Origin: Callaeas wilsoni
Lineage: Eukaryota > Chordata > Aves > Passeriformes > Callaeidae
Assembly: GCA_013398955.1 (NCBI GenBank)
Contig: VWPU01011636.1
Coordinates: forward strand, 26,304 to 90,303
Reading direction: 5' to 3'
DNA: 64,000 nt
In this document: one piece after another, positions 13,921 through 27,000 of the stretch
Numbering within the stretch: position 1 is the stretch's first letter
Layout of the letters: every line of letters starts with the position of its first letter
Made by a program: the position numbers and the translations under genes
The notes under the pieces: generated by a model
Told to the model about the DNA's origin: nothing
What the model saw: the letters and a program-made list of their open reading frames with translations, nothing else
Database searches by the model: none

Positions 13921-14673
13921 TGTTGTGCCGGTTTGGACACAAATCCAGGAGGAAACACCCCAAAAGGGGCGTCTCTCTCTCGCTCTCCTGCCTGCCAGGC
14001 AAGCAGGCCCCGGCAGCCCCTCCCCCACGGGTTCGGGAAAATAATTTCTCGCGTGAAAGTGAAAAAAATTATTTATTTAACAAAACAGAGTCCCCCGCTG
14101 TCACGGGAAAAAAGGATATTGGAACCCCCTCCCCTGTCCCCTAAAAGGGGACTATGGATTTTAGAGTTCTTTCTGTAGGTACAACCTGCAGTCCTGAGCT
14201 GGGCCGGGCCAGGCAGGGTCCGACGATCCCCCTTGGAGGGTCCCGCCGAGCAGGTCCGGAGATGGGAGCTGGGCTCAGATGAAAAGCAAGCCAAAAACAG
14301 TCCAAAAAGGAACAGAAGCTGCTGAGGCAGATCACAGTCCCTTCTCCGCTGAAAGCCGAAGAGACTAGAGAGCAAAAGTCCTCCACCCAACCAAATGTTG
14401 TCAGAATCGGGAGAGAAAAGAATGCAAAACATTCTAGATGCAAGGTCAAGCTGGCCGCTTTGAAGAGTTCTCTCGGCTTCTCTCTCCCCCCTTTGCAATT
14501 TAAAGGTACACTAGAGATCAAGCCGGCGATGGGGAATACAGTACGGTCATAGAATCACCCCAAGACAGCTGTCCCGTGCCCCTCTGATGAGAAGATGCAC
14601 TTTTGTGACTCGGTCACTGCAGGCTCTCGGCTGCTTCGCCAACGCAGAAGAAGGGGGACACACATTCACAACA
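13921..14673 (-). mobile_element. Solo LTR-like element, about 753 bp
   Basis: It begins TGTTGTG and ends CACAACA, a perfect 7-base terminal inverted repeat with TG...CA ends typical of an LTR. It is more CpG-rich than its surroundings. The minus strand carries AATAAA (14077-14072) about 150 bases before the 13921 end, which fits a U3-R-U5 layout read on the minus strand. No gag/pol sequence lies beside it, so a solo LTR is likely. No clear target-site duplication is visible. Reading frames inside are by-products. Confidence 0.6.
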
Positions 14674-17600
14674 CTCACTGTACATCCAGGGCTCACCCTT
14701 TGAAGAAACTGAGTGTACTGGTTCTATAAGTACATATTTGATTTTAAATCTTGTGTTAGTTTTTAGGTGTTAATGTTATGCAGGCGAAAGTGTTTCTCTG
14801 AGTGGGATGTGAGACAAGAGCTTCTCTTGGAAATAGGATCTTCCTGTAGGAAGGTCAGTCTTCTCCCTTACATCTGAGTCCTTTCTGCCATAAAAGGAGG
14901 AGGTAGGAGGATGATTCTTGAATGATGCAGGTGTTTCTAAATCACCCTCTACAAGATTTTTTGCCCACTCTTGTCCAAGAGCTTGTGATAGTTGTGATTG
15001 GATAGAAGGCAGTGGACAAAATAAACCTCACCATAGTGCAAAGGTCTCTGTGTTGGCTCATGACTGGCACTAGAAAAGTTGGTGGTAACTGAAATAATAG
15101 TTTCACTTTATTTTATTATTAATAAACAGTAAAAAACCCCTCAACCCATCAACAAAGCAGCCAAACAAAGAAAAACCCGCCCTCGATAGGTCCGGAACTT
15201 GATTTGTTTGGCTGCTCCTTTTCCTGGAAGCACTTAGACCTTTTCAAGTAGCTGTATTTGAACTTAATTGAAAAGCCTTCTAATGTAATAGCAGCAAGCC
15301 TAGTGAGTGCTCAGTACTACACAGAGCTGGTACTCATTGCTCCTGTTAATGTGAGTGCAGCAGCGAGGCACATTTGTTTTCTTTCTTCTTCTTCTTCTTT
15401 TTTTTTTTTTTTTTTCATGGAAGGCCACAGTAGACCACATGGGAAAAAAGTCTTTCCCACTTTAAAAATTGCTGGAAATTGCAGGAAGGGGTCGGCAGGC
15501 ACTTGTGGAATTTCTTAGCAGTGCAAGTGCTCCATCTACAGCTCAGAACATCTCCTGAGATCATCGTGCAGCACATTCGGAGTCCTTTCCTTTACTAATC
15601 TTAATTAAAGTACCACGCAACTAAAAAGCCCCTTAGTGACCCCACCAGTGTGATTCTGGGCAGCCAGCTTCCAACAGAAAATCGTGTCACTTACTGTAAG
15701 GTCAGCTTTTTTTCCAAAGAACCTGGCTGGTTTATTCAGTGAGAAAGGAGTGGCAGCAGAGAGGGGAAAAAAAGGGGGGAAAAAAATAAGTCAGACGTTG
15801 ATGTGAGGGACAAAGAGTGTGATGTTGCTACGTGTAAGCTGAGGTTGGCAACTGGGTGATGATCTGTCACTGTGGTGAGGTTTGAACAGCTTCCCAGCAG
15901 TAGGGTGGGAGAGTGAAAACCCGACCCATTTCGTGAGATTTGAATAAATTTGGGAATGAGATTCTGCAGACGTGGCTGTGGTATCAAGGTACTGGCCTTG
16001 GCGACTCAGGAGACACCTTTCAAACCAGTAGTCAGTGATGCTGGGACAAATAACTGCAAGATTCAGGAGGGCAAAAGCAGCCACTCATTTATTTTTGAGG
16101 CTTTTTCGAAAGACCCCTGAGGAACGGCGTGTGAGAACAGAGCAAGGTGTCCTCTGAGAGATCTGAACAGATCAGCAGCAGCGAGGAGTTTTCCCATAAA
16201 ATCCTACCAGTGTGGCTCCCTTCAGAGTCAGAGCCACATTCCTGGGGCAGGGGCATAACTCAGCTGCCAAGTGGCCTTGGTGGCCACCAGCACAGCAGCA
16301 GATAAGGCCTGATTTCCCCAAGAGAGAAAAACACTATCTTGAACACAATCTTAAATACAGTTCAACTTAAGGACACGCAGTAGAACACGTGGGAAAATGT
16401 TCCTAACTCATTAAGCTTTGTTAGGTGAAGATGGCAAAATTGTTTTGATAAAAAGCAGGATACGTAATAGGTATCTGTGTGCTGTACGTAAAAATCTTTA
16501 AAATATGACCTGTGCTGGGGTATCTTCCATCAGGCTGGTGCAATAGATGTTGAGCAGCTGGTATTTTAAGATTTTTCTAAAGGGGCAGCTCAACAGCTGG
16601 TATTGAGAAAATCTGAAAAGATGGCTGGAGGAGTCACTGACCCAATGAGGTTAGTTTTTGATAAACTCTGGAAGATAAGGTACATGTTCCAGAGAAGCTC
16701 AGCAAAGAGCTACTTGTCCAAACATGAATTTGAAACCAGAGGGGAAGCTCGTGGGAGATCAGGGGTGCCTGGAGAGCTGAAATTACTCCTGAGGTTTTTT
16801 TATGGGACATAATTCTTGTCAAAGCAGTGTAATTTTGAGGAATTACAGGTTTGGGATAATAGCAATGCTTGAGTGTATACATAAACACTCTAAATTAGTG
16901 AATTCACTAAATCCTTGTTGCTTGTACCTCGTTGCTCCAAAATAATGTTACCCTATTTTTGGGGGCACGTGTTAAAAGAATTAAAACCCAGTTAGCACAG
17001 TTCTAGCAGTAACAGTTAGTGGGAATCCCTGTCAAAAAGGTCCTTGAGATTCTTTTGCCCTGCAGTGGTCTGTGCTATCCAGTGCTTTCCTAGAGGTCTG
17101 GAAGCAATTGTGGTGACAGCTGTTGAGCAGCAGTGAATCACAGAGCAGCAAAAATCCTGAGGCCTCTTTCTTGCAGGGGAACCACAGAAGCTTTTTGGAA
17201 AGGCAAGCTTGAAATTGCACGTTTAGGAACGTGAAACACAAAGACTTCCAGGAAATAGGGGCTGTATTCCTGAGTCAACAAGGATTGTTGGTGATTGTCG
17301 TGGACAAGCAGTTCATAAGGAATTCTCAGTGGTTTGGGTGGAAGGATTCCTGAGGAGCCTGATGGTATAAAAGGCAAATACTTAGAGGATGAGGGTGGAT
17401 GTGCAGAAATACACATGCACACAAACATGTTTTCTTGATATAGTGTTAATGAAATTGAATGTACCCAGTTCTGGTGCCAAGTTTTCATTTTATTTATTTT
17501 TAAAAAAATGAAAAAACACTCAACCAAGCAAAGAAGAGAATATCAAGAAAACAGCCTAAAGGCTAAGGGAAATATTTTGACATCTGGAAGTACTCATTGC

Positions 17601-19076
17601 ATATTTATTGTAGTAAATAAACACCTAGATGGAGGAAAATTTGGAGAATGAGTCTAAGAGCTGAGACCTATTCTTTCCAGCAGAGAAAGGAGACATATGT
17701 GTGGTGGAAACTTTCCCCAGAAAAGAGGAAGCAAAAAAAAAGCACACCTTTAGTGCTGATTTTTAGGAAACAAAGCAGGTTCTCTGTCCTGTTGTATCTT
17801 TCAGGAGGAAACCAAAAGCTGTACACAAGGTGACTCTGCTTAGTACGGGTGGAATGGTGAGAAATCCAGCAGCCCTGGGTGAGAGCACTGGGCTGTGGCA
17901 GTGAGGCAGCTGAGAGGTGCCTGCTCTGAACCATGGCAGCATATCCTGGTCCTTCCTTCATCTCTGAGAGAGGGAAAAGCTCAGTCATTTCTTGGCTTTC
18001 TAAGTGGTACTGCCAGGGAGTGCTCCACACACACAGACCCTGCAGGCTCCTCAGATTCTCAGCTCTTCCATGTCCCCCAGGCAGGTTCTGTGTCTCCAGG
18101 TGTGTTCGTGCTCAGGTGTAGTAACATTAGTGAGAGGAGGAGAATGTCTGATGGCTAATCATGTTTGCTGTTGCCCTGGTGTGCCATAATCAGGTGTATT
18201 GCAGAGTTCTTTACTCCAGATCTTCACACAGAAGAAATGCTGTTCTCATTCCTCACCGATCCCCAGGCTGGCTAATAAGGAACAAATGCAATGTATTCCA
18301 AGAATAAGGCAATCTTTCTCAGCAGTGGTCTTAATAAAGTCTAGGCAGCAATAAACCCTGGCAGTCAGAAGTGATTTTCTCAGTGTCCCAGTTAGGGAAT
18401 GCTGCTCAATTACCTGGATTCCGAGGAGCAGCTAGCACACATGCTGCAGTCAGGAAGGGAGACTGGGGAGAGAGGTCTTTATCTTCAACTTAGTGAAGAT
18501 CCATGTGTCAACTCCAGACAGATAGAGTGTATAATCCAGAAGCAGTGACTAGGTAAATATAGCTACGTGGCATAGAGTAAATGGAGAGGAATTTCCTTGT
18601 GGGGTAGCTCTGAATGCTGGGATATTTACACTGTCACTGTTAGCCAAGGTGGAAGCATGAAGTGTAAATCCAGGGTCAGGATGAATTTTTCTGTGCTGAC
18701 TTGCAAGGCTGCTCCGGGGGAGTGGCAGGGTTTGGGAGGTCAGTTCCTTGAGGAACCTCGTGCTTCGTGTCCTGCTGGCCATTGCTGTGTTCGGGATGGC
18801 ACATTGGAGAGTCTCTTGCTTCCAGAGGCTACAGGTTTAACTCCTTTCCTGGGGTGCATTTCTGCAGTGAATGCAAATCAGGCTGCACCTGTTGGACAGG
18901 GTAAGAGAAGATGTGTTCTGGACAGCCACAGCTGGTGAGATGCGTGGAGAGGAGCTCCAGGGCTGGTGAGGGCTGGTTCTGCTTGCCCATTGCAGGTTTA
19001 GTGGCAGCCTGGGCACCTTCCCTCACCACCAAGGAGCAGTGGGAGGACTGGCCTGGCAAGCTGGGCAGAGCCCACA
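14674..19076. other. Non-coding, no gene seen
   Basis: No recognisable exon. Reading frames here are short and overlap on both strands with no family similarity. Confidence 0.5.
15378..15416. repeat. Polypyrimidine / poly(T) tract
   Basis: CTT repeats followed by about 20 T residues on the plus strand. Confidence 0.9.
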
Positions 19077-19200
19077 GAGCACCTCCAGCCAGAAGCCCCT
19101 CTGATGGGCTGTGTGGGTAACGGGGTTTCCCTTGTGATGAGCACCTCCAGCCAGAAGCCCCTCTGATGGGCTGTGTGGGTAACGGGGTTTCCCTTGTGAT
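19077..19200. repeat. 62-bp exact tandem duplication
   Basis: Two identical 62-base copies starting gagcacctccagccagaagc at 19077 and 19139, in GC-richer intergenic DNA. Confidence 0.93.
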
Positions 19201-20196
19201 GCAGACTGCAGGTGTTTGCTGGGGACGGGATTAAATCCAGCAGCCTGGACTCTCCAGGCAGGGCTGGCTGGTTGGTGCTACAGCACAGAGCTGGCAGAGG
19301 CAAGAAGTCCCTGGGGATGGGACAGGAGGGGCTGTTGCACCCAGGGCACAGCTGAGAGTGCTGCTGTGTGCTGTGTGCGAAGCTCAGGGGTGTTTCTGTG
19401 GGCACAGGATCTGCCATGTGTGCCTTGGATGGGCCAAACCAGCAATTTGGGAGCAGGAGCCCTTCAGGCTTGGCACAGAGTGCATGGCAGACTGGCATGG
19501 GGTATCCCTGTCCCTCTGGCCAAGCCCTGGGAATAAGGGCAGCATAACTGTTGCTCTTTGTCTGACTCTGGAGTGCATTTTAGTGACTTTCCTTTGTTAT
19601 GTCAGTGCAAGTGTTTGATCCATAGCTGGAAAGGGGCAGCAAGAGCAGCTCATGGACAGGTGATTTGTTCAGCTGCAGACAAAGGGCTGCCTGCCCTCAT
19701 ATGGCTTTGTATGTTCCCCAGAAAGAGCCTAAAGGGCTCACAGCAAACCAACAAGGAATGGGACAGTTTGCCCATCAAAGAAACCTGCTGTGTTCAGGTT
19801 AATACAATTTTTTAAAATTTTGTAAAAAAAGGATTCAAAACTACTTTTTTCATCCTCTCTCCCCCAGTCCCCCATCAGAATTTTTCTCATTTCTGCAGCT
19901 CTTTTGGGGTGGAGGGTGATCAGTTCTTCAGCATTGAGCATGTACAGTTACATGCTTAAATAGGTACCTTGAAAAGCAAAAGGGGAGGAGTGCAAAATCC
20001 TGTTGAGGAGGTCACAGGCATAGGGTGTATATTTATTCTTTCTGGCTGCTTCCTTCTCCCCTTTTAGTTGTCTCCTAGGATTTGGTCTCATTTTCCAAAC
20101 CTGAGCAAGTTCAAACAGTAAGAAAGCAAGTGCATGTCTCTGTGACATTCAGTTGGGCTTCCTGTGCCAAGCTGTCTACTTTACAGCTCTTTGATT

Positions 20197-20202
20197 AATA
20201 AA
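20197..20202 (+). terminator. Candidate plus-strand poly(A) signal
   Basis: AATAAA followed by a G/T-richer stretch. It sits where plus-strand base composition changes from T/G-rich to A/C-rich, so it could mark the 3' end of a transcript converging on UGGT1. Further plus-strand signals occur at 18333 and 18350. Confidence 0.3.
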
Positions 20203-20418
20203 GATGCTCTGGTTAAGAGGCTTTGAGAGTCCCACAGGAGTTTGGAATTCATTTCCAACTCTGAAAGAACTTCAGACAGCTCTGTACTCAGAAGTATTTC
20301 TGGAGGATCACTTTCGGAGTGCTTACTGTGAAGTATCAGTGTAAAACCAAATCAAATGAAGAAATGACAAAAAACTGACAAAGAAACATCCTTTTTAAAA
20401 AGTAGTAGGCAGAGTTCA

Positions 20419-20434
20419 AAAAAAAAAAAAAAAA
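20419..20434. repeat. Poly(A) run
   Basis: About 16 A residues on the plus strand. No retrogene sequence is recognisable upstream of it. Confidence 0.85.
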
Positions 20435-23116
20435 GACCTAAAAGGTAGATTTATATAAAATATTCCTATTGTTTAACAGAAGTGCCTCAGTTTAGGGGTT
20501 ACTCAAATACCATGATTAACAAGACTGGCTGGGAGGAAGAACTCCTCCTTTTCCCTTCTAGCTTTTCAACAGTATCCCAACACTTGCATACAAGAAGTGA
20601 AAAATGTACTCCAAGGAGCACTATTAAACCCTCAGTTATCTGCCCCAAAGCAATTGACAGAGAGACACAGGTGAAGAACAGCAGAGGTTTTATTATGTTG
20701 GTCTTGTTGTTGCCACTGTTCTGGGAAACTCACTGATATCTCAGTAACATCCAGTAAAGAGAACTCCCAATACCTTGGGTCACTTGGTATCAGTGCCACA
20801 CGGTGTTATGGAACATTCTTGAACAGATTACAGAAGATTTGGGTAAAACCAGGTCATAATTTAAAAAACGTTTTGGTTCCTAAGACTGTGACTGGGTATT
20901 TACTGCTTTGTACATGTCCCTTTTATTTTCTTTATAACTCCATACAGCTAAATGAAAGAGAAATCTTAAAGTCTTATTTCCTTGCTATTTGATTTTTAGT
21001 AAGGCAGTGAAATCTTCCTTTTACAATAGAAGTCCAGGGCATTTCTCAAGTGTGACCTCCTCACCATGAGGTGAAGCTGCTTGTAGCCAGAGATGGGAGC
21101 AATGCCATCCCTTTGCCACAGAAGTGGCTTTTCTGGTCTGAGGGATCCAAAATTACACTGTGACCTCTGCAATCCCCATTTCCTAATTATCATCAGTCTT
21201 ACTAATTACAGGACCAGGCCATCAAGGATGTGATCAGCAGCAGCTCTATTTCATTCAGCATCTCACTCTGAGATGCCTTCTAGATGGGGCTGACAAACCA
21301 TTTGTCCTTCAAGGCCCCACTGAGCATCTAAGAGCAAACATATGAACATTCCAAAAGAAGTGATTATTCTCTTTTTGATTGTTATTTTTTGGGTGGAAGT
21401 AAATAGTGGCTTCTCAGGAAAAATGGGAATAGTTCACATTCAGAATGATCAGTACCATGTGCATTTTGTATTGTACTTGAGAACAGCTACAGGACTTCTA
21501 TGAGTACTGCAAAGGTGTAGAATCTCACAGTATGTTTCTGGCTTCTTTCTGTAGCCATTCTGAGTTAGATGACTTTTACTTCTTTATAAAAACTGAAGAG
21601 CATGGCATCTGTTAACTAGAGGCAACAAAAATATCCTCCAGAGCTAGCTAGATGTTATAATTTAAAAAAAAAAGATGCAGTGTGGGTGCTCAAGTACATA
21701 CATTAACTATCAGAATGAATGAGCATAATTTTAAAAAAATCTGTAACTGACATTTAATTTAGAAGTATTTTCTTATTCAACAAAGCATTGGAAATGTGCT
21801 GAATTTAAGAGGTTGCTTTACTCTCAGTGTTGTGGCTCCTAATATAATTTGGGGGGGAAAAAGAATCCAAATATGGTTTTAGATAGGAAAAGGCCTTGTT
21901 TCACTGAAAGCTGCTCTTGTTCTGAGGGCTTGGGCACCTTCTTGCCCCATCCATCCCTGGAGGGATGGTGGTGTGCAGCTGCTGCCCACTTCTTCCTGTG
22001 CCATTCCACGTGCCCCAGCAAGGCTGAGGTGGCTCACAGCTGAACACAGAAAGGACAATCTTACCTGTGCTGTAGCAGCTGCTTAAAAGAGGCTAATTGA
22101 CATAATATGTAATTAATTTGTTGGCACAGGTGCATTGTTTTTTACACTAGAAAATAAAGCCCTACTACCGTAAGTCTGCTTATCCTTAAGTGGAACAGTT
22201 TTGATGGGAAGCGTAAGGCACCTCACCTGTCATTGCCAGAGCCACCAGACAGACTATCTGAATTTAAAACCCCACAAAGTGGGAAATACCAGAGCTGATA
22301 AACCCTGTAAGGCTGCTCTCCAGCTTTCCCTGGGGAGAGGGGGGTTATAAACTCTCCTTTCCCAAACCTTGCCAGAACTACCCTCCTCTGATACCCACGA
22401 GTGCACCTTCCAGGCCAGCAGTGCCAGCCAGGTGAGCTGAGGGACCCCAGGCATTGCTCTTAATGTGCTTTAATTTTCATTTTAATTGGGCCCTTCTTTC
22501 AGCTGGCTGGAGAAGAGCTGCTTTTCTCTTAAGTCGCACTATTGAACAGTTTAAACACTACAACTGATGTCTTCTTTCAGATTCCTCCAAAACATGATAG
22601 GGTTTGTAACACAGTTCTAAATTCCAGAAGAGTATCTTAAGTCAGGATTATCACTGGGTTGAAGGTCTTACAGCACAAAACATTTACCTGTATAAAAACA
22701 CGGGGGGCACAGAAACCAACAGAGTTTGGATTTCTCAAGATGCATGGTGACTACATTTTGTACTAGAAATCTCCTCTTAGTTCTTACATTTCAACTCTTC
22801 AACTCCTCAGCGTTACAGGGAGCAGACTATGAGGGAAACAGGGTTTGAGGGTTTTCTTTAATTGCTATGTTCATAGTACAGAACTATGGCAGCAGCAGCT
22901 TTAAAAATGAAGACATGAATATGAATGATAAAACTAGCCCAGGGTAATTAATCCTTGCAAGAAGAGACCTTCTTGTCTATGCACAGAACGAAAGCAAATG
23001 CAAGTGAAATATCCAGAAATCCCAAAATCAAATTAGGACTGTAATGTGTGCAAGGAAAAAGGATGATCAAAGGACTGAGTGGGAACTAAAGCTTAAGACC
23101 TAAGAACTCTGAAGTT

Positions 23117-23122
23117 TTTATT
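23117..23122 (-). terminator. Candidate UGGT1 poly(A) signal
   Basis: AATAAA on the minus strand about 900 bases past the UGGT1 stop. It is the first canonical signal I noticed downstream, but the true 3' end may lie further on; another AATAAA is at 20689-20694. No cDNA evidence is available. Confidence 0.3.
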
Positions 23123-24019
23123 GATGTGACAACATCTCTGTTTGAAGAAAAATAAAATTAATGAAATTTACATGATGATAAACTTCCAAGTTTCCACAGA
23201 TTTTTCATAAACAAAAAAAAACATTCATGAATCAGTGAACCACAGAAAGAGTAAGGCCCTACCAGTTTTGCAGACTGATTTACACTTGGAGCAGGAGGAG
23301 GGGAGGGCACTTCGATTCAAGTCCTTTAGGCTAGGATGAACTCAGCTGCCAAATTCCATGTTCTGCTCACTTTGTAAGCTTAGGCATTTGCACTTGGATG
23401 GGCATTTAAATAGATTGTGGTAGCTTTTACATTAAGTCAAACCATCAAAAGTTGGGCAACAAACGAAGACAGAAAATAGAAAATCAAAATAATGCTGGTT
23501 TCGTTACAAAATCAAGGGCAGACTCAACAACTCCAAGAAGTATTTTCAATAGTTTGAAAACCTGAAGATGAAACAGTGTCCCAAATTCAAGGCATAATTT
23601 AGAGCCTTATAATGTTACCTGGAAAAATTATGTCCATCAGACGAGGTTAGGACGTATGTCTGCAATTCCCAGACTCCCAAGTTAGATCTGAGGCTAACAG
23701 GAGCTTCATCAGTGGTGGAGGCAGCAGCAGCTGAAGGAAAAGGCTCTGGCTCTTCCCGGGGATTGTGAAGTTTTGTTTCTGAAACACTAAATTCCATCAT
23801 GGAATTTCATCTCCACCACAGGTGCAAAAAACCAGTACTGCTAATTCCAGCAATCCAGATCCTATTTCATATGCAGAAATTAACCCAAAGGCAAGTAATA
23901 GAAATGCATACATCATCCCATTCAATTATTCAGCAGTTTTGCAGACATACCGGAAAAAAACTAGCTTTCAATATAAAAATTGTCTATGAAAGAGTCTAAC
24001 TTGAATTTGTCTCCATGGA

Positions 24020-24045
24020 TCATAATTCCACATGTGCTGCTGGAT
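24020..24045 (-). CDS. UGGT1: UGGT1 exon 41: last coding exon with HVEL
   Basis: Coding part only: 26 nt completing Asp1524 and then PAAHVEL and TGA (24022-24020). The acceptor has a strong pyrimidine tract ending cctcttctgcag. HVEL is a KDEL-type ER retrieval signal, where the human protein ends REEL. It is too short to appear as an open reading frame, so I located it by looking for an L-E-x ending before a stop next to a good acceptor in the right phase. Confidence 0.85.
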
Positions 24046-27000
24046 CTGCAGAAGAGGAGAGAAAAACGAGCACTCAGTTTCGGCTGCCTCAGTTGGCAGA
24101 TGGGTTTGAAAATCAGCATAGCCTCCTGAGACTTGGTCTTTGCAAGGTACCAGTGCCTGAAGGACAATTCTCAGCCACAGTGTGTAGCACCACTTCTCTC
24201 AGGGTTAAGATAAGGCCAGGCTCATAAAATTGCAGGAACAGTGAGGGTCTTTCACAGAACTGGGATCAGTCTGTTCTCTGGCTTTCAGAATTAGGCTAAA
24301 TTACACCAGCCTTGCTCAGCAAAGGTTCTTCCATCCCATTACACTCCCTGATGATTTAACAGGCCCTCATTCAGCCCTGTGCCTGCTCCTTCAGCCCTCC
24401 CACACGCTCACAGTGAGCGAGGACACAGCACCAGACCAACAGGCACGGAGAAAGTCACAAGTACAGAAACAAAGATTACCATGTGTGTGTTGTCCTGGCA
24501 TCTTAGCTGATATTCCCATTTCTTTTTCCTTCTGGAAATGACTCTGGAGCAGTTTGATTTCTTGATCATAGTCCTGCCATTCCGGAACTATCCTCATGGC
24601 TGCCTGCAGCTTGGGCTCTTTGGTCATTGGGTTGTTACACTGCAAACAGAACACACAGGCTACGTAAGGTTTCTGCACTCAACAGAGGTGTGCTTCCCTC
24701 TGCAAGGATTAATCTGCTGCTGGTGAACAACACGTGCCTGTACTTCAGCTAGAGAACAGTGCAAAGTCTCTTTCCAAATTCACAACAATGCCACTGCTCC
24801 AGCTAAGGGAAATACAGAAGCTAATGGAAAAAACTCAAGTGCTGAAAACACGCAAGTACCAATCCAGGCCGAGGTAGGGAAGTGCCTCTAAAACTGCTCT
24901 CTGTATTTTAATGTGATGTAAGAGTGAGGGAATCATCCTGCACTCACCAGATCAATGGTTTTTGCTCTCTTCTTCGAGGAATCGTCACACCACGTTTCAC
25001 ACCACAGCCACTCCTGTGGGAGGGACTTAATTGGTACTTGGTGGATCATGTTGTTTGGCAAATCCTGTTGTGCAGAATAAGAGTTAGTAGCTGCTTCCAC
25101 AGGGAGGAGCAACCCCTCCTCCCAAACCAACAGTATTGTGAAGGTTAACTTTTGTAAGAGTTTTCTTTTTTCCCAATGCAAATATGAAGTGGTGAATCAA
25201 AACTTCATCCCATTGCAAACAAAGGCCTTTGGAAAAATCCCAAGTCCCAACCTGACACCACAGCCCAGTAAAACAAACAGAGTAAAACACACCTGATCAA
25301 GGTTGGACAGACTGTTTGGATCCTGACTAAGACCCTGATACTGTCCTCTGAGTCGATCTCCAGCTGCTATCTTTCTGAACTTCTTCAGATCCACAACATA
25401 CAGAGCACTGCATGGAGATGATGCAATTAGTAATGACATTTCTCTGGGGGGGTAATTCACTGCAGCCTCACTGGACTCCTGAGACACAATATCCTAAAAC
25501 AATCTCAGGGTGGCAGCACATCAGATGATCTATTACAAGGCAGGAAAGCAGCTCTAACAAGGTCTTTGCATGTACAAAAAGGAATTTTCAACAGGCCTAT
25601 CTTAGCTTTGCTGTCATGCAGTTCCTGTTCCAACGTTTGTTATTAACAAAGGAAGATGCCTGTTATTAACACTTCAGCTCTTCATCTGTAAAAGCTGTAG
25701 CATACTGAAAATAATTTCAGTGTCCCTAGTGCTTCCAAGGGCCCATGGGCCATGGAACCTTAAAGAGGCACCAGTAAGCAAAAAGTGGTTCATGCAGTGC
25801 TGCATACCTCAGTTGGTTTCCTGCTAGGGCTAAGCAGCAACAAAAACTTTACCCCTCTATTTTGAAGGAAAAAAAAAAGAAAAAAAGAATTCTTCAGTAC
25901 CTGATGTGGTATTTTCTTCCAGCTAAATGACTTGCCCAGTATCCTGATTTCCAGAACCTGTAGCCATCCATTTCCCTTCGGCTGTCACAGAATGGAGTAT
26001 ATCCATAAGGAGCACCATCTAGATTGAAGTCTCTCAGTTCTTTTAGATCTGTGCGCACAATCTGAAGGGAAAGGACATCTTATTTTGATTTCTAGGAGCC
26101 TGCCATGGGTTATTTGGAAATGCTGTACAGGATTTCACTCAAACTGAGCAAACAGCTAAAGGAAGAATTACCTGATATACGTGGCAGTCTTTTGCATTAT
26201 GGGTATGTAGTACAAAAACACAGCACAAAAGGTGGTGTCTCCCCTGCCCTTAGAGCTGGAGCAAACAAAACAGAGCTTCAAATAAGCTGATGGGGGGTGC
26301 TTTGACAGCTGAAGTGCAAAACTGTTTCTTAACAAGCAGCAAGAATTCTCACTATACATGAACTCTGCTGTGATCCTTGGTATCCCTTCCTCTTCGGATG
26401 ATCTTCCTTTTCAGGGATGAAAGCTTTTTAATGTCTTTTTGACACAGATGTGGCAGTAGCACTGCTTGAAAAATACCACTCTGATGGGAAAAAGGCCTTA
26501 ATATCTCTCACAAACAGAGAAACAAACTGTCCAAAATGACAACAGGGTAGCTGCAAATCTCTCCTAACTGATCCTTCAGCTTAAGTTTGACCTGGCATGG
26601 GATCACACAGCACATGTGCCAAAACCCCCAGGGCAGTTTACACTCACTTGCTGATGATCTGTACTTCTCAGTTTCATAGGTATTTCTGAGAGAGTGCTTC
26701 TGGCAGTTCTCACTGTGCATGTTTCCTGCACTTTCCACCCGCTGAGGAGCGAGCACACACAAAGCCTCCCAGCCCTGTTTGCCCTGCAGCAGGACACGGC
26801 CTCGTGCACAAGGGATGTGCCTTCTCCTCCCCTGAAAGCCACTCGGATGTGGCCAAGTTAAAAGCAGGGGCCTGGGAGGACGGGGTGGTTGGTGACTTAG
26901 GAAAATACTGTCTGTGGTTAGCGAGCTGCAGGCTGGCAGAACAGACTGAACTGGAAAAATGGAAGGGTGAAATGAGAATCTGTTTGGCAAACTAGCTGGA

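Larger units (their letters stand above)
19201..24019 (-). other. Intergenic DNA and probable UGGT1 3' UTR
   Basis: The UGGT1 3' UTR must start at 24019 and run downward for an unknown distance. From about 20.3 kb upward the plus strand is A/C-rich like the UGGT1 introns, so transcription may continue for several kb. A possible alternative exon at 23619-23778 is discussed under findings. Confidence 0.45.

Noticed and set aside
14073..14521. Two long overlapping minus-strand reading frames (141 and 126 codons)
   Set aside because: They lie inside the LTR-like element, overlap each other in different frames, and resemble no known protein.
1..24019. HS6ST1 coding exon, expected nearby from mammalian gene order
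   Set aside because: No sulfotransferase motif or long conserved reading frame was found on either strand.
24391..24479. Reading exon 40 on into the intron as the natural UGGT1 C-terminus
   Set aside because: It ends in an unrelated sequence without a retrieval signal, while a GT donor at 24479 and exon 41 give HVEL.
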